Positions 55,537 to 64,000 of a stretch of 64,000 nt of DNA are shown here, piece by piece. Below the pieces are notes generated by a model. That model saw nothing but the letters and a program-made list of their open reading frames with translations, was not told the origin of the DNA and did no database searches. Position 1 is the first letter of the stretch. Every line of letters starts with the position of its first letter. The position numbers and the translations under genes are program-made. The stretch is from Megaustenia siamemsis (Eukaryota; Mollusca; Gastropoda; Stylommatophora; Ariophantidae), in assembly GCA_032433765.1 (NCBI GenBank), contig JAVIAB010000160.1, positions 18,823,549 through 18,887,548 of the forward strand. Reading direction: 5' to 3'.

Positions 55537-55774
55537 GATACATGAAAAGACTATAAGAAATACCAGATTAATCAATAAATTTGTTGCAACTGATATGTGT
55601 ACAAAATTGTGAAAAATTATGGGTGCGTCCAAACACAGTTGTCAGCCGCGCACACTAAGGGTTAATGAAGTGGTAAACACTCTAAAGATCATTGACTAAA
55701 ACATTTCATTTTCTCTCAACACTAAAAGGTAACAGAGGCAGAATAAAGTGTTTCGTGCGTGTACTATACATTTC
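55181..55774. other. Intron spacer with (AT)n at 55466-55537
   Basis: AT-rich; the dinucleotide run is about 70 bp with one TAC interruption. No other feature. Confidence 0.6.
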
Positions 55775-57070
55775 ATTCTGATATGTTGTTGTCTGTATGT
55801 AAATTTGAAGACATATTTCTTCGTGCCACTATGTTGTTGTCTGTATGCAACTTTGAAGATATATTTCTTCGTGTCAGTATGTTGTTGTCTGTATGTAAAT
55901 TTGAAGACATATTTCTTCGTGCCACTATGTTGTTGTCTGTATGCAACTTTGAAGACATATTTCTTCGTGTCAGTATATTGTTGTCTGTATGTAAATTTAA
56001 AGACATATTTCTTCATGCCAGTATGATGTTACCTGTATGTAAATATGAAGACATATTTCTTCATGCCACTATGTTGTCTGTATGTAAGTTTGAAGACTTA
56101 TTTCTTCATGCCAGTATGTTGTTTTCTGTATGCAAATTTGAAGACATATTTCTTCGTACCACTATGTTGTTGTCTGTTTGCAAATTTGAATACATATTTC
56201 TTTATACCAGTATGTTGTTACCTGTATGTAAATTTGAAGACATATTTCTTCGTGCCACTATGTTGTCTGTATGTAAGTTTGAAGACTTATTTCTTCGTGC
56301 CAGTATGTTGTTGTCTGTATACAAATTTGAAGACACATTTCTTCATCCTAGTATGTTGTTACCTGTATGTAAATTTAAAGACATATTTCTTCGTGCCACT
56401 ATGTTGTCTGTATGTAAGTTTGAAGACTTATTTCTTCGTGCCAGTATGTTGTTGTCTGTATACAAATTTGAAGACACATTTCTTCATGCCAGTATGATGT
56501 TACCTGTATGTAAATATGAAGACATATTTCTTCATGCCACTATGTTGTCTGTATGTAAGTTTGAAGACTTATTTCTTCATGCCAGTATGTTGTTTTCTGT
56601 ATGCAAATTTGAAGACATATTTCTTCGTACCACTATGTTGTTGTCTGTTTGCAAATTTGAATACATATTTCTTTATACCAGTATGTTGTTACCTGTATGT
56701 AAATTTGAAGACATATTTCTTCGTGCCACTATGTTGTCTGTATGTAAGTTTGAAGACTTATTTCTTCGTGCCAGTATGTTGTTGTCTGTATACAAATTTG
56801 AAGACACATTTCTTCATCCTAGTATGTTGTTACCTGTATGTAAATTTAAAGACATATTTCTTCGTGCCACTATGTTGTCTGTATGTAAGTTTGAAGACTT
56901 ATTTCTTCGTGCCAGTATGTTGTTGTCTGTATACAAATTTGAAGACACATTTCTTCATCCTAGTATGTTGTTACCTGTATGTAAATTTGAAGATATATTT
57001 GTTCGTGCCACTATGTTGTCTGTATGTAAGTTTGAAGACATATTCCTCCGTGCCAATATGTTGTCTGTAT
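55775..57070. repeat. 45/48-bp satellite with 141- and 471-bp higher-order units
   Basis: Basic unit tatgttgttgtctgtatgta plus aatttgaagacatatttctt and cgtgccac (48 bp), or the same lacking one gtt (45 bp). Variant patterns recur at 141 bp (56281 and 56422; 56752 and 56893) and the block from about 56025 recurs at +471. Lies between two ROR exons. Its long plus-strand open frame reflects the period. Confidence 0.95.
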
Positions 57071-57470
57071 CTATCTCTCTATTGTCATTTCGAGCCAATA
57101 CGGCATGTAGAGCACACATTCTAGATTTTAGTATCTGACGATCTTTCTTAGCACGTATCCGACCTTGCACAGGACCCGTATTGCATTTCGTTACACGCCC
57201 CTGTTCAGGGCGAGTTGTTCAATCTCGGCGAGAAAGCTTATGCCTACTGTTGCTGCCTCTCGCCTCAGTGTTACTTTTAGTATTTTTCTAGGTCGGCCAC
57301 TTTTTCTTTTACCCGCTGATTCCGATTTGAGGTCCTGCTTTGTGATTCTCTTATTGTCCCGTTTCATCACAAGGCCAACATGTGACCACTTTCTTCTATT
57401 GATTATAGATGATATTTTTGGATTCTTTGTAATTTCCCTTATTTCTGCTCTAATCTAAAATGTATTCCGT
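57071..57470 (-). mobile_element. LINE fragment, antisense, in ROR intron
   Basis: ctatctctctattgtcattt then cgagccaata (tail complement), and ggcgagttgttcaatctcgg as at 2520. The minus strand matches the LINE-F-type 3' end in part. Confidence 0.65.
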
Positions 57471-57524
57471 GGTTTACGAAGTGTTTTCCTTATGTGTTTG
57501 TTTGTTGTATATCTGTTTTATATG

Positions 57525-57945
57525 TTATGTAGAGCCAGTCTTAACATATGGATGTGAATCATGGACAATCGAACAACACACAAGAAAATCACTCGAGGCT
57601 GTATAAATGTGGTTTTACAGAATGTTGAGAATACCATGGACAGCTAAGAAGAGTAATGAAAACGTTCTGAAAGAGGCCAAAGCAAAAAGAGAGCTAATTT
57701 CCAATATTAGGAAGAAACAATCATCATTCTTTGATCATGTAATGAGAAAGGAACAGGTGGAATATATTGTAACAATTGGGAAAATTGAGGGACGAAGAGA
57801 TAATCAAAGAGAAAAAATACCAGACAGCTTAAGAGATTGGCTTGGCAGAAGGTCAACTACAGAAATGATAAATAGCTGTAGAGATCGAAAGTTGTGGAGA
57901 GACATGATCACCTACTCCAGCAGGCTTAGTACTTGATGACGGTGA
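57525..57945 (+). mobile_element. LINE-H fragment in ROR intron
   Basis: VEPVLTYGCESWTIEQHTRK in one frame. Then MWFYRMLRIPWTAKKSNENV, AKRELISNIRKKQSSFFDHV and a DRKLWRDMITYSSRLST end over 109 codons after an in-frame TAA at 57604. Tail tgatgacggtgatgat. Closest relative 20472-20822. Confidence 0.88.
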
Positions 57946-58024
57946 TGATTATACTCGTACATCTATACTGTTGTTTGTAAGTTCCAAGAAATATTTTTCT
58001 TTCGTTGTGGAGACACCAACTAAC

Positions 58025-58145
58025 CTGGAGTTATGCGACTTCTGGCAGAAGCAGATCAGGGCCAGTAAGATTCCCAGGGCTAGAGGAACAGTCAGTGAGG
58101 GGATGAGGATATACATCAACTTGTTGGAGTCATCGGTATCTTCGT
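58025..58145 (-). CDS. Ror: ROR-family receptor tyrosine kinase, transmembrane exon
   Basis: 121 bp: two bases finishing a codon (phase 1 acceptor cttcttttgcag), 39 codons, and two bases of an Arg codon (donor AG before gttagt, phase 2). The product is an acidic linker EDTDDSNK, then a single membrane span LMYILIPSLTVPLALGILLA continuing LICFC, then QKSHNS on the cytoplasmic side. This spacing, with YILIPS at the start of the span, is the ROR pattern (vertebrate RORs have YILVPS or YIILPS). Phase 2 matches the exon at 53840. Extracellular exons are not in the window. Confidence 0.92.
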
Positions 58146-58164
58146 CTGCAAAAGAAGTGAACGT

Positions 58165-59252
58165 ACATGTCTTTGAGTTTCATTGAGGCCTATCATTTCA
58201 GCATAAGTGAGGTAAGCACAAACTTTGAGTTTCATTGAGGCCTATCATTTCAGCATAAGTGAGGTAAGCACAAACTTTGAGTTTCATTGAGGCCTATCAT
58301 TTCAGCATAAGTGAGGTAAGCACAAACTTTGAGTTTCATTGAGGCTATCATTTCAGCATAAGTGAGGTAAGCACAAACTTTGAGTTTCATTGAGGCCTAT
58401 CATTTCAGCATAAGTGAGGTAAGCACAAACTTTGAGTTTCATTGAGGCTATCATTTCAGCATAAGTGAGGTAAGCACAAACTTTGAGTTTCATTGAGGCT
58501 ATCATTTCAGCATAAGTGAGGTAAGCACAAACTTTGAGTTTCATTGAGGCTATCATTTCAGCATAAGTGAGGTAAGCACAAACTTTGAGTTTCATTGAGG
58601 CTATCATTTCAGCATAAGTGAGGTAAGCACAAACTTTGAGTTTCATTGAGGCTATCATTTCAGCATAAGTGAGGTAAGCACAAACTTTGAGTTTCATTGA
58701 GGCTATCATTTCAGCATAAGTGAGGTAAGCACAAACTTTGAGTTTCATTGAGGCTATCATTTCAGCATAAGTGAGGTAAGCACAAACTTTGAGTTTCATT
58801 GAGGCTATCATTTCAGCATAAGTGAGGTAAGCACAAACTTTGAGTTTCATTGAGGCTATCATTTCAGCATAAGTGAGGTAAGCACAAACTTTGAGTTTCA
58901 TTGAGGCTATCATTTCAGCATAAGTGAGGTAAGCACAAACTTTGAGTTTCATTGAGGCTATCATTTCAGCATAAGTGAGGTAAGCACAAACTTTGAGTTT
59001 CATTGAGGCTATCATTTCAGCATAAGTGAGGTAAGCACAAACTTTGAGTTTCATTGAGGCCTATCATTTCAGCATAAGTGAGGTAAGCACAAACTTTGAG
59101 TTTCATTGAGGCTATCATTTCAGCATAAGTGAGGTAAGCACAAACTTTGAGTTTCATTGAGGCCTATCATTTCAGCATAAGTGAGGTAAGCACAAACTTT
59201 GAGTTTCATTGAGGCTATCATTTCAGCATAAGTGAGGTAAGCACAAACTTTA
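58165..59252. repeat. 51-bp minisatellite, about 21 copies, upstream of the ROR transmembrane exon
   Basis: Unit ctttgagtttcattgaggct plus atcatttcagcataagtgag and gtaagcacaaa. Some units, mostly at both ends, carry one extra C (gaggcctatc), which breaks the open frame there. It starts about 20 bp from the acceptor of the ROR exon, so it lies in the next intron upstream. Confidence 0.95.
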
Positions 59253-59302
59253 AACAGATATTGCTTCTTGTAGAGGGCACCTTGTTTGTTGCGGTAAATC
59301 AT

Positions 59303-59349
<47 letters not shown>

Positions 59350-59469
59350 CTTCTTTCTTCCTACACGATGACTACTAAAGGGATTAATTGTCCCCTCTTC
59401 GTAATCCGTCCGTAGAAGAACTGTGCATGCACATACATACGTTGGCTGTAGTTTGAAGGAGAACTGTGA
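59253..59469. repeat. (CTTT)n at 59303-59352 and spacer
   Basis: About 12 CTTT units. The rest is unassigned. Confidence 0.85.
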
Positions 59470-59690
59470 TATTTACGCGTCTCGGCCCAACACATCCGAC
59501 TTCAGCATGTTATTTTTAACTACCGGGTTGCCTTCCCGATCCCTTCTCATTTGGCAAGACTAGACTGTTTTTTGAGGCACCACGAAGAGATGCAGTAGGG
59601 TCTGGATGGTTCTGGTTCGCCGATCCTGACACAAGCCATCAGCAGTGGGTCGCTGACAGGACTCTGTTGCTGTGACGCGCCTTTGCTTCC
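59470..59690 (-). mobile_element. SINE-C copy, antisense
   Basis: tatttacgcgtctcggccca, actaccgggttgccttcccg and ggttctggttcgccgatcct. The 3' part is missing. Confidence 0.8.
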
Positions 59691-59884
59691 AAGCAGATAA
59701 TGCTTCATGTAGATGGGACATTGCTAAGGCAAAGAATTTAAATATTGTTGGATAATTTAAAACGAATGTAAATTACGCTGCGAGACATTTATTCTGAGAA
59801 TTGTTGATGGTTCATCTAAACATACATTTCGTCATGTTGTTTACCAGCTCTGTTGTTGAATTTCTGCCATGTTATAACTATATT
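59691..59884. other. Spacer
   Basis: Unassigned. Confidence 0.3.
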
Positions 59885-60136
59885 GAACCGCAATAGCTCA
59901 GTGGTTAATGAACTGGACTACAAAAGACAATAGGTAGGGTTCGATCCTAACCGACGGCTTCCGGTTCACCCAGCCTTTTAAGGGTACCGGATTTTTTTTT
60001 CTGGGAAAGTCAAGCGGAACGGGCGTAATACCGACCACATTACCCCAAAAATTATGTGATGAAAGTCTGTAAAATTTATGGTCACTTAATTCCCTATACG
60101 ACACTTGGTGTGACGGGGCTCAGTGTTTTACTTTTA
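59885..60136 (+). mobile_element. SINE-A copy
   Basis: aaccgcaatagctcagtggt, intact ggttcgatcc, end cacttggtgtgacggggctc. Slightly deleted in the 3' half. Confidence 0.88.
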
Positions 60137-60500
60137 CTAATTCTTTTATTGAAAACATTTATTGAAAACATTTATTGAAAACTTTTATTGAAAACATTTT
60201 TTGAAAACTTTTATTGAAAACATTTTTGGAAAACATTTATTGAAAACTTTTCTTGAAAACTTTTATTGAAAACTTTTATTGAAAACTTTTATTGAAAATT
60301 TTTATTGAAAACTTTTATTGAAAACTTTTATTGAAAATATTTATTGAAAACTTTTATTGAAAACATTTATTGAAAACTTTTATTGAAAACTTTTATTGAA
60401 AACTTTTATTGAAAACATTTTTTGAAAACTTTTATTGAAAACATTTATTGAAAACATTTATTGAAAACTTTTATTGAAAACATTTATTGAATATATTTAT
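60137..60500. repeat. 13-bp minisatellite, about 27 copies
   Basis: Unit ttttattgaaaac with catttattgaaaa variants. Confidence 0.92.
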
Positions 60501-60707
60501 TCAACCTTAATCTCTGCTTTGTTTATCATTAACTTTGTAGCTCTATTTAAACAACATTAATAATAAAAATAAAAAATAAAATCCTCCCCATTCTTCCAGA
60601 CAGAAAGAAATAGAAAGAATGAAAAAAAATGAAGGAAAGACAGAAAATAAGAAAAGGATAAAATGAGTAAGTTGACAATTGAGATAGACATGTGCCCTTA
60701 AATCTGG

Positions 60708-60711
<4 letters not shown>
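60501..60711. other. A-rich spacer
   Basis: Purine-rich sequence without a recognised feature. Confidence 0.35.

Positions 60712-60758
<47 letters not shown>
60712..60758. repeat. (CT)n microsatellite
   Basis: About 23 uninterrupted CT units. Confidence 0.95.
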
Positions 60759-60760
<2 letters not shown>

Positions 60761-61109
60761 GACCCGCCAATCTGTTATCAATTGTACCAACACTAATTTA
60801 TCGCGATTCTGGACAAATAATCCGGTATCAAAAATATACTTATATGAACTTGACAAAACGAACACATTTGGCAACAAATTTACTAACTATACGCTTCCCT
60901 GACGCAAACAACGCCGGCTGTGACACTGCTTAAGAATCTCTAATGATGTATATTAATCTTCATTTTCGCCAGCCGCCTAGCTTCGCGATACAGTTGTCCG
61001 ATAGCACTCAGTTCAGTGTCGTCGTCTCCTGGAGCAGCTGGTACGTGGATGAAGTTCATGGCAAATTTGAAGAAAGCTCACAAAGAAAGGTGACGACACT
61101 GTGAACTCC
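60759..61109. other. Unassigned, less repetitive
   Basis: Mixed-composition sequence with no ORF of note. I looked for ROR extracellular exons (kringle or Frizzled cysteines) here on the minus strand and saw none. Confidence 0.35.
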
Positions 61110-61640
61110 ATTAAAAAAAAAAACATTTCTTATTTAACGTACATTTCTAATTTAAGGACATATCTTATTTAACGTACATTCCTTATGTAAGAACGTATCG
61201 TATTTGACGTACATTTCTTATTTAAGGATATATCTTATTTAACGTAGATTTCTTATTTAAGGATATATCTTATTTAACGTAGATTTATTATTTAAGGATA
61301 TATATTATTTAACGTAGATTTCTTATTTAACAACATATCTTATTTAGCGTGAATTTCTTATTTAACCACATATATTATTTAACGTACATTTCGTATTTTA
61401 AAACTTATCTTATTTAACGTAAATTTCTTATTTAACGTAGATTTCTTATTTAACGTACACTTCTTATTCAAGGACATATCTTATTTAACGTCCATTTCTT
61501 ATGTAACCTCGTATCTTATTTAACCACATTTATTATTTAACGACATAGCTTATTTAACGTACATTTCTTATGTTTTTCAACGTACATTTCTTATTTAACG
61601 TATATTTATTTAACGACATAGCTTATTTAACATACATTTT
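61110..61640. repeat. Degenerate 17-bp/33-bp repeat
   Basis: acatttcttatttaacgtac and aaggatatatcttatttaac alternate irregularly. Confidence 0.85.
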
Positions 61641-61649
61641 TTATTCTTC

Positions 61650-61820
61650 GGCGTTGACCCAGCCTTAATGGGTACCGGATTATTTTTCTGGGAAAGTAAA
61701 GCGGCACGGGCGTTATACCGATTATATTACCCGGAAAATCATGTGTTGAAGATGTGTAAAATGTATGGTCACTAACACTATATTCCCTATACGCCACTTG
61801 GCGTGACCGGGGCTCTTTAT
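61650..61820 (+). mobile_element. SINE-A, 5'-truncated
   Basis: gacccagccttaatgggtac to acttggcgtgaccggggctc. The tRNA head is missing. Confidence 0.85.
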
Positions 61821-61849
61821 TTACTTCACATGAAAGGAAACAAACTTAC

Positions 61850-62135
61850 AGATAAGATCAGAAATGAAGAATTAAGGAAAAAAAAGTCAGGAATAATTCC
61901 CGTCACAGTATGAGTATAGAAACAACATATACAATGGTTTAGCCAAGTGATAAGACAGAAAGACAAACACGAGCCTTTAATAAACGTTGCAAGAACACCA
62001 GACAGAAAAAGAAGGATTTATGGCATATTAGAAACACTAAGAAACAACACCAGGAGAGGCCAACAGAAGAGTAGAGACCACAAACTATATTTTCATCCAC
62101 GCTGAAAGGCAAATGAGGAAAGAAAAGAGAAAAGA
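61850..62135 (+). mobile_element. LINE-R fragment
   Basis: aagatcagaaatgaagaatt, aggaataattcccgtcacag and caagtgataagacagaaaga. Same family as 10736-10930. Confidence 0.65.
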
Positions 62136-62579
62136 CATAAAATAGCCTGGGAATTAAAAAAAAAGTATATATAAGAAAAAAACAAATATGAGTTGTAACA
62201 TGTGTTACATACCGACTGTCTTTGCCTTTATATATGTCCCACGTCCATAACTCATTGATTCAAATAAATCTCTTCTAATGTGAGCATAATAACTACAAGC
62301 TCATGTGTTGCTTTTTGACTAAGCTCTCGCTAAAGAACTCCTGTCACTTATTTCAACTTTTATTTTTCATTCACTTTTTTTTTTGTCCTATCATATTATT
62401 TTTTCCCGAAACATTCGTTATACCGTTATACTAGTAACTGAGCATGTGTTAAATCGCTGAATGAATGTTTGGTATTTAATGATATTATTATTATTATTAC
62501 TATTATTTTGCATCAGTTATCTGTGTTTGAAAAGTTAACAAAATAATGACAATCGCTGTTGGTCAGTGTTGGCACTTCT
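62136..62579. other. Unassigned AT-rich stretch
   Basis: Contains an ATT trinucleotide run at about 62485-62505. Nothing else supportable. Confidence 0.35.
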
Positions 62580-63018
62580 GCTGGATCAGTCACTACAGCT
62601 TTATCAGTCACTATAGCTTGATCAGTCACTACAGCTTGATCAGTCACTATAGCTTGATCAGTCACTTCTGCTTGATCAATCACTATAGCTTGATCAATCA
62701 CTTAGCTTGATCAGTCACTATAGCTTGATCAGTCACTACAGCTTGATCAGTCACTTCTGCTTGATCAATCACTATAGCTTGATCAGTCACTTCTGCTTGA
62801 TCAGTCACTTCTGCTTGATCAGTCACTACAGCTTGATCAGTCACTTATGCTTGATCAGTCACTTCTGCTTGATCAGTCACTTCTGCTTGATCAGTCACTT
62901 CTGCTTGATCAATCACTTCTGCTTGATCAGTCACTTCTGCTTGATCAGTCACTTCTGCTTGATCAGTCACTTCTGCTTGATCAATCACTTCTGCTTGATC
63001 AATCACTACAGTTTAATC
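62580..63018. repeat. 18-bp minisatellite, about 24 copies, TGATCA core
   Basis: Unit gcttgatcagtcacttct with variants actaca, actata and gatcaatc. Every intact unit has the palindrome TGATCA. Confidence 0.95.
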
Positions 63019-63424
63019 AGAGTCGATCAGACACTGAACAAGCTTAAAACTTTCAACAAGCGGACCAAGATAAAAAAAGAAAAACGGGAAGGTGGCGAGA
63101 TATAATCTGATATTAAGAATCACATTTTAAATATAATCACTGAGACAACCAAAAGCAAAGAAAGATAATTAATGTATATTTAAAAAAACATAACAACAAG
63201 GCTGTCTTAACCTTTCATGTAGTAGGTCCAGCTGTTTTTATCAGCGAGCAGATAAAATCATCCGGCACAAAAGGGGTTCTCAAACAGTCTCCTACATTGA
63301 ACCCTCAGGATTTTGAAATATTTGATTCTTCTACCTCAGCGTTTAGGTTTTATGATCATGTCAACTTGAGTCAACTTTACTCTTGGTACTGTTTCATGAT
63401 AGAGGGGTCAAAATAAACTCATGG
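63019..63424. other. Unassigned stretch
   Basis: No feature recognised. Confidence 0.3.
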
Positions 63425-63750
63425 AAGGAGGCAAAGGCGCGCCTCAAAGCAGCAGAGCTGGAAGTTGTCAGTGAACCACAGCTGATAGCTTGCGCCAGGA
63501 TCGGTGAATCAGAACCATCCAGGCCCTGCTCCACCTCTCCGTGGTGCCTCTAGTAATATACTAACCTGTCTAGTCTGGCCAAGCGAGCAGGGATCGAAGA
63601 GGGAAGACAACCCGATACTCAAAAATGTCATGCTGAAGTCGAATGTGTTGGGCCGAAAGGTGCAAATATCACAGATATACTGAAAACCACATAATAACGC
63701 AGATACGCCGACTTAACGTCCTTTTAAGGGTGGATGATGAAGAGGTATAC
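63425..63750 (+). mobile_element. SINE-C copy
   Basis: gaggcaaaggcgcgcctcaa to ggtggatgatgaagaggtat. Close to the consensus; the tail is replaced by an AT-rich sequence. Confidence 0.9.
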
Positions 63751-63821
63751 TCTTTTATAAATATACTCTTTTGTAAATATATTATATACGTTCTTCAGTG
63801 GTAACAATATTTCAATAGAGA

Positions 63822-63915
63822 TAGACGGAAATAGACGAAGATAGACGGAAATAGACGAAGATAGACGGAAATAGACGAAGATAGATGGAAATAGACGGAG
63901 ATAAAAGGAAATAGA
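63822..63915. repeat. 10/20-bp tandem repeat
   Basis: Unit gaaatagacgaagatagacg, about 4 to 5 copies. Confidence 0.9.
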
Positions 63916-63929
63916 CAAAAAAGAGAGCA

Positions 63930-64000
63930 GAGAGTTTAAGAAAATAGTTTGAGAGAAAGTTAACAGTGAAAATGATAAATAACTGTAGAGGTAGAAAGTT
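63930..64000 (+). mobile_element. LINE-H fragment, cut by window end
   Basis: gttaacagtgaaaatgataa then ataactgtagaggtagaaag matches 20730-20770 and 57860-57900. Confidence 0.7.

Noticed and set aside
59253..61110. ROR extracellular exons (kringle, Frizzled or Ig domain)
   Set aside because: I searched the minus strand to the window end for cysteine-rich open stretches between splice sites and found none I could support.
62580..63018. CRISPR-like regular repeats
   Set aside because: The units are contiguous, 18 bp and without unique spacers. The genome is eukaryotic. The same reasoning removes the other tandem arrays.

Overview
The window is animal nuclear DNA, most likely from a lophotrochozoan and probably a mollusc. 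It holds spliced exons of an animal receptor tyrosine kinase, many 5'-truncated LINEs with target-site duplications, several tRNA-headed SINE families and very long tandem arrays. The mollusc placement is inference from style, not from a species-specific marker. I see no rRNA, functional tRNA, CRISPR array, bacterial gene or operon.

The one gene I can name is on the minus strand at 51130-58145: three exons of a ROR-family receptor tyrosine kinase (relatives: vertebrate ROR1/ROR2, Drosophila Ror). They are the transmembrane exon (58025-58145), the exon with the ATP-binding lobe (53588-53840) and a long last exon (51130-52563) with the rest of the kinase and a Ser/Thr/Asn/Gln/His-rich tail. Splice sites and phases agree at both junctions, giving 601 codons up to the stop. 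Upstream exons (in this family Ig, Frizzled-type cysteine-rich and kringle domains) are not seen and should lie beyond 64000. The catalytic motifs are canonical (GEGTFG, VAIK, HRD, DFG), unlike the altered vertebrate ROR kinases.

Left part (1-20900): a mosaic of tandem arrays (51-bp, 72-bp, 28-bp, 26-bp, CTTT, CT, CTATCT), LINE fragments and SINEs, often nested. Centre-left (20926-24978): a 4.05-kb LINE with apurinic-type endonuclease, reverse transcriptase and RNase H, bounded by an 11-bp target-site duplication and damaged by two frameshifts and a stop. Centre (25000-38200): AT-rich and poorer in recent repeats; it has one 104-codon ORF with an acceptor-like site before it and AATAAA after it, the only other candidate coding exon. 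Right-centre (38200-51000): LINE and SINE fragments and 36-, 33-, 38- and 45-bp arrays. Right (51000-64000): the ROR exons, whose introns carry a 29-bp array derived from the gene's own splice acceptor, a 45/48-bp array with higher-order structure, a 51-bp array, and SINE and LINE insertions.

Family names SINE-A to SINE-G and LINE-F, G, H, K, R are local labels based on similarity inside the window. At least nine insertions can be bounded by target-site duplications read directly, which gives a partial relative chronology. Long open frames inside the tandem arrays follow from repeat periods divisible by three and are not annotated as genes.
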